Shown: one piece after another, positions 1 to 8,900 of the stretch | Numbering within the stretch: the first letter of the stretch is position 1 | Layout of the letters: each line of letters begins with the position of its first letter | Assembly (NCBI GenBank): GCA_964593555.1 | Contig: CAZQIC010000119.1 | Coordinates: forward strand, 1-14,584 | DNA: 14,584 bases | Reading direction: 5' to 3' | Origin: CAZQIC01 sp964593555 | Lineage (GTDB): Bacteria > Bacteroidota > Bacteroidia > JAFLBG01 | Notes under the pieces: generated by a model | Told to the model about the DNA's origin: nothing | Databases searched by the model: none | Seen by the model: the letters and a program-made list of their open reading frames with translations, nothing else | Program-made: the position numbers and the translations under genes

Positions 1-410
1 TTATTATACTGTTAGTATGGTTAGTAAAAACATTCAAAATAAATAGAATATTAAAATTACTCGAAATATTAACAAGTAATTAGCTTTTATAACCAAACAA
101 TTTATTGATTATTAAAGTCTTAACAAGTTAACAACATGCTGTTAATTACTAATTGGGTGATAATTTCTACACAATATTTTTAAATTTTACGTTACTAACT
201 TCTTCACTCTTTCTCCTTAAGTATTTTTATAAATGCTTTGATTATTCAAACATTATGTGATACAGCGCCTCTTAATATCTTTCCATGTTTTTATTTAATA
301 TCTTTATAACAAAGAATTGGCGCTATTAACACCTGCTTTGTTGATAACATAACTCCATATTTAGTATAAAACACTACACTTAATATAAATTTAATACTAT
401 AAAGGCATAA
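1..410. other. AT-rich leader region without a gene
   Basis: No reading frame here looks like a protein; the only open frame reaching into it (reverse strand, about 291-491) overlaps rpiB antisense and is low-complexity and hydrophobic. The region is very AT-rich. It presumably carries the rpiB promoter: a TTTG at 337-340 followed after 17 bases by TATTTAGT (358-365) loosely resembles the Bacteroidota TTTG / TAnnTTTG arrangement, but the match is weak and the spacing is shorter than the usual 19-21. A near-palindrome at 128-145 is listed separately. No RNA gene was recognised. Confidence 0.5.
128..145. repeat. 18-bp near-perfect palindrome, operator-like
   Basis: The sequence TTAACAACATGCTGTTAA equals its own reverse complement at 16 of 18 positions, with only the 7th and 12th bases breaking symmetry. 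It lies about 265 bp upstream of rpiB in a region with no gene. Such sites can bind dimeric regulators, but AT-rich sequence also yields short palindromes by chance. No second copy was noticed in the window, so a regulatory role is only a possibility. Confidence 0.25.
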
Positions 411-845
411 ATGAAAGTAGCAATAGGGGCGGACCACGCTGGGTTTTTGTTGAAAGAGGAGATAAAAAAATATTTGATACAAAATAAACACGAGGTAAAA
501 GATGTTGGTGCTTTTTCAGAAGAGCGGGCAGATTACCCCGACTTTGCACATCCTGTAGCGAAGAGCGTAGAGGATAGTGAAGTTGATTTTGGTGTATTAA
601 TATGTGGCAGCGGGAATGGAATTAACATGACCGCCAATAAACATAAGGGCATACGATCAGCATTATGCTGGAATAGCGAAATTGCACAATTGGCAAGACA
701 ACATAACGACGCGAATATTATAACATTGCCGGCCAGATTTATTAGCAGCGAAGAAGCAAAAAACTGTGTTGAAATTTTTTTCAGCACAGCCTTTGAAGGC
801 GGAAGGCACAGCGATCGTGTTAAGAAAATTTCTGAAATGTGTTAA
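411..845 (+). CDS. rpiB: Ribose-5-phosphate isomerase B
   Basis: Encodes a 144-residue cytoplasmic sugar-phosphate isomerase of the RpiB/LacAB family that interconverts ribose 5-phosphate and ribulose 5-phosphate in the non-oxidative pentose phosphate pathway. Family motifs are intact. The N-terminal GADHAG has D8 and H9. The CGSGNG phosphate/active-site loop carries the catalytic cysteine C65. RQHNDANI holds the catalytic-type histidine H98. R109 lies in LPARF, and GGRHSDRV near the C-terminus supplies H133 and R136. Length matches the usual 140-150 residues. The ATG at 411 is preceded by an A-rich stretch and puts the conserved beta-strand KVAIGADHAG right at the N-terminus. It is the first gene of a compact operon: its stop overlaps the start of the M28 peptidase gene by 7 bp. 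LacA/LacB-type isomerases are the alternative, but the ribose form is far more usual in this phylum. Confidence 0.95.
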   Translation: MKVAIGADHAGFLLKEEIKKYLIQNKHEVKDVGAFSEERADYPDFAHPVAKSVEDSEVDFGVLICGSGNGINMTANKHKGIRSALCWNSEIAQLARQHNDANIITLPARFISSEEAKNCVEIFFSTAFEGGRHSDRVKKISEMC

Positions 846-1930
846 GAAAAAATTATGTTATATTTTGTCTTATTTATTCCATTTCCGGTTTTTCACAAAT
901 AGCCGATACTACTTTTTTACGGTATTTTAATTCTATAAGTTCAGCAGAACTTAAAAAACATTTGGAGATATTGGCTTCTGATGAATACGAAGGAAGGATG
1001 ACGGGAGAGAAAGGACAAATAATGGCGTCTCAGTATATCTCATCTTACTTTGAAAAAATAAACGCAACAAAATACAACGGCAAAACCTATACCCAGGATT
1101 TTGTTTTAAAACGAGATAGTCTTTCCGAAAAGAAACGCGCAAAAGTTGCAGGAGATTTAAGCACGTCGAATGTAATTGCAGTAATAGAAGGTGATAAATT
1201 CAAAGACGAATGCATCGTTATTTCGGCACATTATGATCATTTAGGAAAAACATCCGCAGTTGACTGGAAACAAACAGCGTTATCCGGTGACCCTGAAAAA
1301 ACAATTGCCATTCAAGTAGAGAAGGACAGTGTTTTTAATGGAGCTGATGATGATGGATCAGGAACTGTTTCATTACTTGAAATAGCGGAGGCGTTCGTGC
1401 TCGCAAAAAAAGAAGGACATGGACCACAACGCACGATCGTTGTTGTGGCGTTCACCGGAGAAGAGCTGGGCCTATGGGGATCAAAGTATTATGTGGAACA
1501 TCCGGTTTTTCCATTGGAACAAACAGTTGCTAACCTTAACATTGACATGGTAGGAAGGATTGATGGAAGGCATAAGGATACTACTAATTATATTTATTTA
1601 ATAGGAGCCGACAGAATAAGCTCGGAATTAAGCGTAATAAACAAACAGGTAAATGACAAGTACACCAGCCTGTTTTTAGATTATACATATGATATTGCGG
1701 ATGAAAATAAATATTATTACAGATCGGATCATTATAACTTTGCTAAAAATGGTGTTCCTGTGGCTTTTTATTTTAACGGAACCCATGAAGATTATCACAA
1801 AGAAAGCGATGAGGTTGAAAAAATAAATTTTGATTTGCTGGAAAAAAGAGCGAGACTTGTTTTTTGTACAGCCTGGGAATTAGCCAATAGAGAAAAACGA
1901 ATTGTAAAAGATAAACTGCAAAAAAAATGA
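839..1930 (+). CDS. Secreted M28-family zinc metallopeptidase (aminopeptidase-like)
   Basis: Encodes a 363-residue exported peptidase of family M28, which uses two co-catalytic zinc ions to remove N-terminal residues from peptides. Residues 1 to about 20 form a Sec signal peptide (hydrophobic VIFCLIYSISGFSQ, no lipobox cysteine), so it acts in the periplasm or outside. All expected metal and catalytic residues are visible: H131 and D133 in SAHYDHLG, the aspartates D170-D172 in GADDDGSG, the E208-E209 pair in FTGEELG, D236 in NIDMVGR, and H320 in the C-terminal EDYHKESDE. The start is GTG at 839, because the next in-frame methionine (residue 56) would remove the signal peptide and the start of the mature domain. 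The gene overlaps rpiB by 7 bp and lutB by 4 bp (ATGA), which suggests translational coupling. Substrate specificity cannot be read from the sequence. Confidence 0.93.
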   Translation: MLRKNYVIFCLIYSISGFSQIADTTFLRYFNSISSAELKKHLEILASDEYEGRMTGEKGQIMASQYISSYFEKINATKYNGKTYTQDFVLKRDSLSEKKRAKVAGDLSTSNVIAVIEGDKFKDECIVISAHYDHLGKTSAVDWKQTALSGDPEKTIAIQVEKDSVFNGADDDGSGTVSLLEIAEAFVLAKKEGHGPQRTIVVVAFTGEELGLWGSKYYVEHPVFPLEQTVANLNIDMVGRIDGRHKDTTNYIYLIGADRISSELSVINKQVNDKYTSLFLDYTYDIADENKYYYRSDHYNFAKNGVPVAFYFNGTHEDYHKESDEVEKINFDLLEKRARLVFCTAWELANREKRIVKDKLQKK

Positions 1931-3303
1931 GCAAGGAATCGGAAGTGTTTATTGAGACCGCGGGTGTTATTTCTTTTAACGCAGAGCACCGCAGAAAGCT
2001 GCAACACAACATTACTCAATATGACAAAAAAGTTGTTGATGGAAAACTGCAGTATAAAGACTTGGAGTTGGCAAAGAGCAGGGCATCCTCACTAAAGAAT
2101 AAAGTAATTGAGAATCTTGATAAATATCTTATAGAGTTCGAGGCAAATTTTATTAAGCGCGGTGGAAAAGTAATTTGGGCACAGGATGGCGAAGAGGCGA
2201 TAAAAGAAATTATGCTCATCATGAAAAAGGCAAAAGCCAAAACCATTGTTAAGGCTAAGTCTATGACGACCGAAGAGATTCATTTTAACAAAGCGATGGA
2301 GAGGGAGGGAATAGAGAGTTTGGAAACAGACCTTGGGGAATATATTGTCCAATTGCGCGATGAGCCACCGTATCATATTGTAACACCGGCCATGCACCTT
2401 TCAAAAGAAGATGTTGCAAAAACATTCCATGAGAAGCAAGGCACGCCGGAGAATTGGATGCCGCCGGAAATAGTTGCGCATGTAAGAGCCTTGCTGAGAA
2501 AAAAATATACCGAAGCCGAAGTAGGGGTGAGTGGGGGAAATTTTTTGATCGCGGATGTTGGAGCTGTTGCGGTTACAGAGAACGAAGGTAATGCGACACT
2601 TTCCATGTCATATCCAAAAGTGCATATCGCAATTGTGGGAATAGAAAAATTAATTCCATCACTTACAGATCTTGATCTGTTTTGGCCATTATTAGCGACT
2701 CACGGAACCGGACAAAAAGTAACTGTATATAATTCAATTGCATTGGGGCCAAGACAGCCTGGTGAAATGGATGGGCCCGAAGAAATGTATGTGGTGCTGC
2801 TTGATAATGGCCGTACGAATTTATTGGCACAGGCAGAACAAAGAAGAGCACTTACATGTATAAGGTGCGGTGCCTGTCTTAACGGATGCCCGATCTATAA
2901 AAATGTGGGAGGCCATGCTTACGGATCAACTTACAGCGGACCGATAGGATCAATTATCACTCCGCATTTTAAGGGCATGGAAGAGTTTAAGCACTTGAGT
3001 TATGCTTCTTCCTTATGCGGAAAGTGCACAGAAGTTTGTCCGGTGAAAATCGATCTTCATAATTTATTATTGTTGAACAGGAAAGATGCTGTACAACAAC
3101 ACACGACCAAATCAGAAAATCTCATTTGGTATTTCTGGAAAAATGCGATGCTGAAAAGAAGCACGATGGAAAAAGGCGGAGCAAAAGTGAAAAACTTTAT
3201 GCTGAAACAATTTTTCAAAAAAACCTGGGGTGATAGAAGGGATTTACCTACCGTTGCGACAAAATCATTTAATCAAACCTGGAGAGAGAGATTAAAGAGA
3301 TAG
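1927..3303 (+). CDS. lutB: LutB-like LUD-domain iron-sulfur protein (lactate utilization)
   Basis: Encodes a 458-residue cytoplasmic protein of the LutB/YkgF family, the iron-sulfur subunit of the LutABC system that oxidises L-lactate to pyruvate. The LUD domain spans about residues 70-300 (for example KSMTTEEIHFN and ADVGAVAVTENEG). It is followed by a ferredoxin-like module: C311, C314, C317 and C321 in CIRCGACLNGCP, then C364, C367 and C371 in CGKCTEVCPVKI, consistent with two [4Fe-4S] clusters. The typical GGHAYGSTYSGPIG linker sits between them. A basic helical tail (about 375-458) matches the LutB C-terminal region. Length fits the family (about 460-480). The ATG overlaps the peptidase stop as ATGA. 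No lutA or lutC lies in the window, so the function may depend on partners elsewhere or differ from lactate oxidation. The family call is firm and the substrate is inferred. Confidence 0.9.
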   Translation: MSKESEVFIETAGVISFNAEHRRKLQHNITQYDKKVVDGKLQYKDLELAKSRASSLKNKVIENLDKYLIEFEANFIKRGGKVIWAQDGEEAIKEIMLIMKKAKAKTIVKAKSMTTEEIHFNKAMEREGIESLETDLGEYIVQLRDEPPYHIVTPAMHLSKEDVAKTFHEKQGTPENWMPPEIVAHVRALLRKKYTEAEVGVSGGNFLIADVGAVAVTENEGNATLSMSYPKVHIAIVGIEKLIPSLTDLDLFWPLLATHGTGQKVTVYNSIALGPRQPGEMDGPEEMYVVLLDNGRTNLLAQAEQRRALTCIRCGACLNGCPIYKNVGGHAYGSTYSGPIGSIITPHFKGMEEFKHLSYASSLCGKCTEVCPVKIDLHNLLLLNRKDAVQQHTTKSENLIWYFWKNAMLKRSTMEKGGAKVKNFMLKQFFKKTWGDRRDLPTVATKSFNQTWRERLKR

Positions 3304-3482
3304 AAAATTTTCGGTTTTTGCTTTTTGTACTATTGCGTGCGAGGCTTTTTAATTCCAATGGCTTTGTAAGTATCAAAGAAATAGGAACAGATGTGTAGGA
3401 GTACAGTGTAGAAATAATTATGAATACAGGAAAAAAAATAGATAGGACAGGGAACGCAAGACTATTGAAACAATAATTAATG

Positions 3483-5015
3483 CTACTTGGACGGATTATT
3501 TTTTTTGACTGCGGAAGAAAAATCAATGTTGTCAACTTTTGAATCGAGCCAGGCAACAAAATTAAAATAATCAAAAGCCTGGTTTTCAAAATCGTCTTTT
3601 TGCAATGGCTTAAGTTTTTCGTGGAATATCCTAAAGGCATTTATTTCTTCGGTTTTATTTTTAAATTCTAACAGAGTTCTTCGGATAAATTCCATTATAA
3701 ACCCCTCAAGTTTGTATAATCGCTTTCTCTTCAATAAAAACCGGTAAGTAGACTTTACGAGGTATGGCAATAAATCTGAATTTTTTAATTCGTAATGCAA
3801 AACCAGGTTGTATAAAATAAGCAAACAATAAAGATCCATTCGGATGTTTTCCTTGTTTGGATGGTTGAGAATTTTATTTAACCAAAATAATGCTTTGCGA
3901 TAATTTTTATTCCCAAAATAGGCGTACGATAATTTTGAATATAACCGAATGTCGGCATTTCCAATTGCTGTTACGACGGCAATTTTTGATATCCAGCGCT
4001 CGGCCTCCTTTGCGACATCCTGCGCTTCATGAAACAGGCCGTTTAAGCATAAAAAGTCAAGCCGATATAAATAGTATAATGTTAGCGCCATCTCGTTCTT
4101 TGGAGAACTTTGTTCATAAATGGATTTAAGTTCATTTATAAACTCAATTGTTTCAGGTATCGTGACAACCCCGCGGCTTATGGTGATTCTGTTTCCCATA
4201 ATAATAATTAAGTCATCCAGGAATCTGGCTTTTCGCTGAGGGCCGTCTTCAATGAATGATATTTGCCTGTTAAGGAAATCTAGGCTTTTTTTGCGGTTGC
4301 CTGTCAGGTGATTAAATAAAACATGAGAACTATAAAAACTCCCCACGGCACTATCAGAAAGGGCTTCAGAGACATCATTATATAATGGGTGGTTCAATAT
4401 ATTTTTGTACAAATCCAGGTCGTTGGAATTTCTGGGTCGCCCTTTTTTCTTTTGAAGCAGGGCCAACGCATTGTGTAATTTTTGATACTCCTGCCGGTTA
4501 ACAAATTTTTTGATTAGCGTTTTTTGATCCTGATAAATTACTTCGTATTGCTCTTCTAGCTTTTCAAGATCATATTTATTCCTAACCATGTTCTCTTCAA
4601 TATTAGAAATTTCAAGAGCGTATGGAAAATGCTCATGCTCGCGGGCTAGTGTTTTTGCCTTTGATAAAATTTTTTCTGCTTGATGGTACAGCTTTTTATC
4701 ATAGACAATTTCATAATTGTCGAGCAACGAACGGATTTTGTTATTTATACGGTCTTCGGAATTATATGATCTTAAACTTTTAAGTATAAGATGATATAAA
4801 TAATTTTTTAAAACATGCAATTGTTTGGCAAACGTTTCTCCCTTGAATTTATCAAGTATTTTTTTTTCGTTGTAAACAACTTGTTTATTGATCGTGTCGA
4901 ATAAACGTATGTAGTTATTGTTGTTTCCGTAGCCAGAAGTAAAAAGCTTAAAATGCCTTTTCTCCAGCTTGTTCATAGATTTTATCAGCTCAAAAAGATC
5001 ATTTGAATGCCTCAT
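3483..5015 (-). CDS. Uncharacterised all-helical TPR-like protein
   Basis: Encodes a 510-residue protein that I cannot assign to a named function. It has no signal peptide or membrane segment, so it is probably cytoplasmic. The sequence is rich in lysine, leucine, asparagine and tyrosine, and almost entirely helical in character. Segments such as the one near residues 105-140 (KKLYHQAEKILSKAKTLA) and another near 365-385 (AYFGNKNYRKALFWLNKIL) have the helix-turn-helix spacing of TPR-like repeats. The N-terminus (LIKSMNKLEKRHFKLFTSGY) resembles the start of long helical hypothetical proteins I associate with Bacteroidota. The gene stands alone on the reverse strand, convergent with lutB and divergent from the T9SS cargo genes. 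ATG at 5013-5015 is the first start, in a 124-bp divergent intergenic region. A scaffold or regulatory adaptor role is possible but unsupported. Confidence 0.8.
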   Translation of the reverse strand: MRHSNDLFELIKSMNKLEKRHFKLFTSGYGNNNNYIRLFDTINKQVVYNEKKILDKFKGETFAKQLHVLKNYLYHLILKSLRSYNSEDRINNKIRSLLDNYEIVYDKKLYHQAEKILSKAKTLAREHEHFPYALEISNIEENMVRNKYDLEKLEEQYEVIYQDQKTLIKKFVNRQEYQKLHNALALLQKKKGRPRNSNDLDLYKNILNHPLYNDVSEALSDSAVGSFYSSHVLFNHLTGNRKKSLDFLNRQISFIEDGPQRKARFLDDLIIIMGNRITISRGVVTIPETIEFINELKSIYEQSSPKNEMALTLYYLYRLDFLCLNGLFHEAQDVAKEAERWISKIAVVTAIGNADIRLYSKLSYAYFGNKNYRKALFWLNKILNHPNKENIRMDLYCLLILYNLVLHYELKNSDLLPYLVKSTYRFLLKRKRLYKLEGFIMEFIRRTLLEFKNKTEEINAFRIFHEKLKPLQKDDFENQAFDYFNFVAWLDSKVDNIDFSSAVKKNNPSK

Positions 5016-5036
5016 GGAAAGCTACGCATTATGGGT

Positions 5037-5045
5037 GTAAATATA
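5037..5045 (-). promoter_or_regulatory. Possible -7 element for the helical-protein gene
   Basis: Read on the reverse strand this is TATATTTAC, matching the Bacteroidota -7 consensus TAnnTTTG at all fixed positions except the final G. It sits 22 bp upstream of the start codon at 5015. No good TTTG lies at the expected distance further upstream, so the assignment is weak. Confidence 0.2.
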
Positions 5046-5139
5046 GGGAAAATAGTATTAATATGACGCATGAAAACCTACAATAAGGTGTAAAAAAAAT
5101 TGAGTCCCAGCTGATGCTGACGGATATTAGATAAAAAAA

Positions 5140-5943
5140 ATGAAAAGAACACTTATCCCTCTCGTTTTTATGTGGTTGAAAGTTTTTGTATGCCAAGGAT
5201 CTGTTATTTATACAGATATAAATCCCGATGTAACAAAAGTTAATTCGAATTACAGCCTTGATATTAATAAAGATTTAACTCAGGACTTTAATATTTCGGC
5301 TGGTGGAAATAGTTCTGTAGGATTTATCTATTGTAACAGTCTTGACACAAGCAAACAACTATTTGTATCTAATAGTACAGATGCAAAACCATTTACTTCA
5401 GGAATGAGCATAGGCGCATCCACCACCAATGGTTATTGGGCGAATGGAAGCAATTTTTTTCTTTATGCTGTGGGGGGATCATCTTCAGCAGGAAGCTTTA
5501 CAAACAACACGGATTATTATTTAGGATTGAGAATTAGAATCAATGGAAATTACCATTATGGGTGGGCGCGCGTTTCTGTAAATACAACGACAATGTCGGT
5601 CACCATAAGGGACTATGCTTATGAATCGTTTGCAAATAAGGCAATTACCACCTCAGCTATACTGGCGATAAACACAAGCCCGAATTTTTCTTCGGAAGTT
5701 GTTGTTGCAACAGATAGAATAGCAAAGCAATTAAAAATTTCATTGGTTAATGAAAACCTGCCAATAACCGGAGTTGTAGTATATGATATAACGGGCAGGG
5801 TAGTAAAAAGGATTATTGAATCCGATAGGGAAGAGTCAAAGCATATTATAATTAACACTGAAGGATTTGCTGTTGGCAGTTATCTGATACAAGTTAGCAC
5901 TGACGTCGGCATTCAAAATAAAAAAATTGTTATAGCAGACTAA
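5140..5943 (+). CDS. Secreted protein with T9SS type A sorting domain
   Basis: Encodes a 267-residue protein that should be exported by Sec and then across the outer membrane by T9SS. A signal peptide covers about residues 1-20 (MKRTLIPLVFMWLKVFVCQG). The middle, about 21-170, is a beta-rich domain with a DINKDLTQDFNIS segment and a YHYGWARVSV (138-147) / SVTIRDYAYES (153-163) pair, a pattern I associate with uncharacterised Bacteroidota secreted proteins. The last 72 residues form the type A sorting domain: LKISLVNENLPITG, VVVYDITGRVVKR (about 212-224), GSYLIQV (246-252), and the terminal KKIVIAD. The usual YPNP opening is replaced by SPNF at 180-183. It starts at ATG 5140 after an A-rich leader and is 18 bp upstream of the next cargo gene's likely start, so the two are probably co-transcribed. 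Function of the mature domain is unknown. Confidence 0.88.
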   Translation: MKRTLIPLVFMWLKVFVCQGSVIYTDINPDVTKVNSNYSLDINKDLTQDFNISAGGNSSVGFIYCNSLDTSKQLFVSNSTDAKPFTSGMSIGASTTNGYWANGSNFFLYAVGGSSSAGSFTNNTDYYLGLRIRINGNYHYGWARVSVNTTTMSVTIRDYAYESFANKAITTSAILAINTSPNFSSEVVVATDRIAKQLKISLVNENLPITGVVVYDITGRVVKRIIESDREESKHIIINTEGFAVGSYLIQVSTDVGIQNKKIVIAD

Positions 5944-5961
5944 ATCGTGAAAAGTATCCCC

Positions 5962-8900
5962 ATGAAAAAGCACGCTCTCTTATTTGGCCTTTTACTGATA
6001 GGGTTATATACTTTTTCCCAGCCTTATTTTAGACTGACTTATCCTGGAAATTATTTCACCGGAATGAATTACGTTGCTGATGAAACGAAGGATAAACTAA
6101 GTTATTATTCCATAGGATGGCAAATACAACTTGGAGCGCATACGGGCGCGCACTTGTTTCGCACAGATAAGAGTGGTAATGTAATCATGCGACGCTCTTA
6201 TCGCGCAGCAGGAGTAACTCAGGCGTTTACTTATGCATACGATGGACAAGAAACATCGGATAGTGGCTATGTTTTAATGGGCTATGATGGGGGAGGGTTT
6301 GTTGCTTCCCGAAACACCCTGTTTGTAATTAAAACCATTACTACAGGCGCTCTTCAATGGGCAAAAACGTATGATATTCCCGGAGGAACTTTTGTTGACG
6401 GAGGTGGCACTGGATTGCCGTTAGTTACTCCATCTATTCAACAAACAAAAGATGGCGGTTATGTTTTTTCTGCGGTATACAGAGTTGCCGGAGTAAGATA
6501 TGCATACGTTTTTAAAACAGATGCTTTAGGAGTCTTACAATGGTCAAACAGAGTTAGCGGTTTTGAATTTGGCGGAAAAGTACGTCAAACAAGTCTAGGT
6601 GAATATATTTTATGTGGTAATACAATCATGGGAGGACAAAAAGATATTTTATTGGTAAAGCTCGATGCTTCGGGAACTATTCAGTGGTCGCGGAGACATG
6701 GGTCTGTTTCCAAGGATGAATATCCGCATTCAATTATTGAAACCAATGCAGGTGGGTTTGCTTTTTGCGGGGACGCATGTAGTGTTAATGGGGCTCCGAG
6801 AAGCGGCCAAAGTGATATGTTTGTTTATGTCGTTAGTAATAGCGGACAAGCCTTATGGGATAAGGTAATGGGAAACGCTTCTGTGTGTGAATATGCACAA
6901 GATATAACGCAGGACCCTAATGGGGATTTTGTTTTGAGTGGAGTAGCGCAAGGTATAGGAGATACTTATATTGGAAAAATAAATCAGACTGGGGCAGTAC
7001 AATGGGAGCGCCGGTTGGGGGATGCCGGAAATGAGCAATTGGGCTTTTCAATAAATAAGGTCACTAACGGTTATTTATTGGCTACAGGCCGAGATGCTTT
7101 TATTCCACAGCCCGGGATGATAGCCACCAACCCTGTTGGATTGATAGGATGTGATACAGTCACAGTTACATTACCGCAAACTTCCGGCATTGTAAGTGCA
7201 ATAATTACTGTTACCAGCTCCAATCAAACAAACGCTATTTCTGTATTAGCCCAAACTCCTGTTGTCTACAATTCAGGTGCCGCTGAAGCTATTCAATGTA
7301 TGACATGTATACTTGCAGTGTCTTCGGACACAAGTATTTGCTCAGGCAATTCAGCTACTCTAACAGCAGGAACCGGATCCACTAGTTATATTTGGAACTC
7401 TTCCGATCCAAATGTTAATGGAATATTTGGGCAAACAGTTGTTGTAACTCCTACAACAACTACCACATATACTGTAACAGAACAGGATTGCGGTTTACAA
7501 TCTGTTATAACTGTTTCTGTTATTCCGTTGCCGGTGATTTCTATATCGCCAGCGATAACACTCTGTGTTGGTGATTCTGTTAAGTTAACTGCATCCGGCG
7601 CAACAACATATTCATGGTCGCCTTTTTCAGGGATCAGTTCTTCAACAGGAAGTAGCGTTGTAATAACCGGAACAATACCCTTAACGTATACAATTTATGC
7701 CTCTTCGAGTGGTTGTAATGATACTGCCACTGTAACAATAACACCCAACCCTTTGCCGATATTATCTGTATCTACAAATACTATAATATGTGCCGGGGGA
7801 CAAACATTGCTAACAGCTGGTGGCGCATCAACGTATACATGGTCAAACTCTGCAACAGGGCCTTCCATTATTTCATCACCAAACACAACTACAACCTATA
7901 CTGTTACAGGTGTCGATGGCAACGGATGTAAAAATACTGCTGTAACCACAGTGTCTGTTAGTCCAATGCCAACAGCGCTTATATCTGGCCCGTCGGTTAT
8001 ATGTGCGGGAGGCGGTGTAACGCTTAGTGCATCGGGCGGGGGGGCTTATTTATGGAGCAACTTAGCAATAAGCAATACAATAAGCGTTAATCCTTTGGTT
8101 ACCACAACGTATTCTGTTTTAGCATCTTTAGGAATTTGCAGTCATATGGCCACTCACCAATTGATCGTAAATCCCTTGCCTACAGTTTTTCCTTCAGCAT
8201 CTGACTCGTCAATTTGCATAGGGGCACCCACGAGTCTTTCAGCTTATGGAACGGCAACGAATTATTTATGGCAGCCTTTAAATTCTTTGGGCAATTCGGT
8301 AACGGTTTCTCCAACATCAAATACTACCTATAGTGTTATTGGAACTGACGGTAACCTATGCAGCAGCAGTTCTATCCTAACTATTACAGTTAATTCTTTG
8401 CCTGTTATTCTTACGTCACCCCCTATTGCTATATGTGATGGAGAATCAACAACACTTACTGCATCGGGGGGGAATAATTATAGTTGGTCTAATGGGCCTT
8501 CGGCGTCTTCTATAACTGTTTCGCCAACAAGTAATACTATTTATACTGTTTCCGGGATTGATTTAAACGGATGTTCAAACACTTCTTTCATAACAGTATC
8601 TGTTAATCCAACTCCGATAGCCATTATTAACGGTGGACCACCTATTTGTGTAGGGAGCTCGGCAGGATTAACTGCAAGTGGTGGCGGAAATTACATATGG
8701 GATAATTTATCTACAAACAGTACAATAAATATTAATCCAATAAATACATGTGTTTATAGTGTAACAGTTTCTCTGGGAACGTGCAATGATACTGCAAGCT
8801 GGGTAGTAACTGTAAATCCCTTGCCTGTTATACAAACCTCAAGCGACACCTCAATTTGTTTAGGAAACTCAGTTATACTTTCTGTTTCTGGTTCGTCAGC

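Noticed and set aside
291..491. Small hydrophobic reverse-strand protein upstream of rpiB
   Set aside because: It runs antisense into the rpiB coding region and reflects AT-rich sequence read as F/L/Y codons.
3303..3312. GAAAATTTTC palindrome after lutB as a terminator
   Set aside because: It is a 10-bp all but AT palindrome without a loop; a stable hairpin plus T tract is not visible.
3269..3640. Reverse-strand frame of 123 codons after lutB
   Set aside because: It overlaps the end of the helical-protein gene in another frame, is low-complexity (I/L/S-rich), and has no recognisable features.
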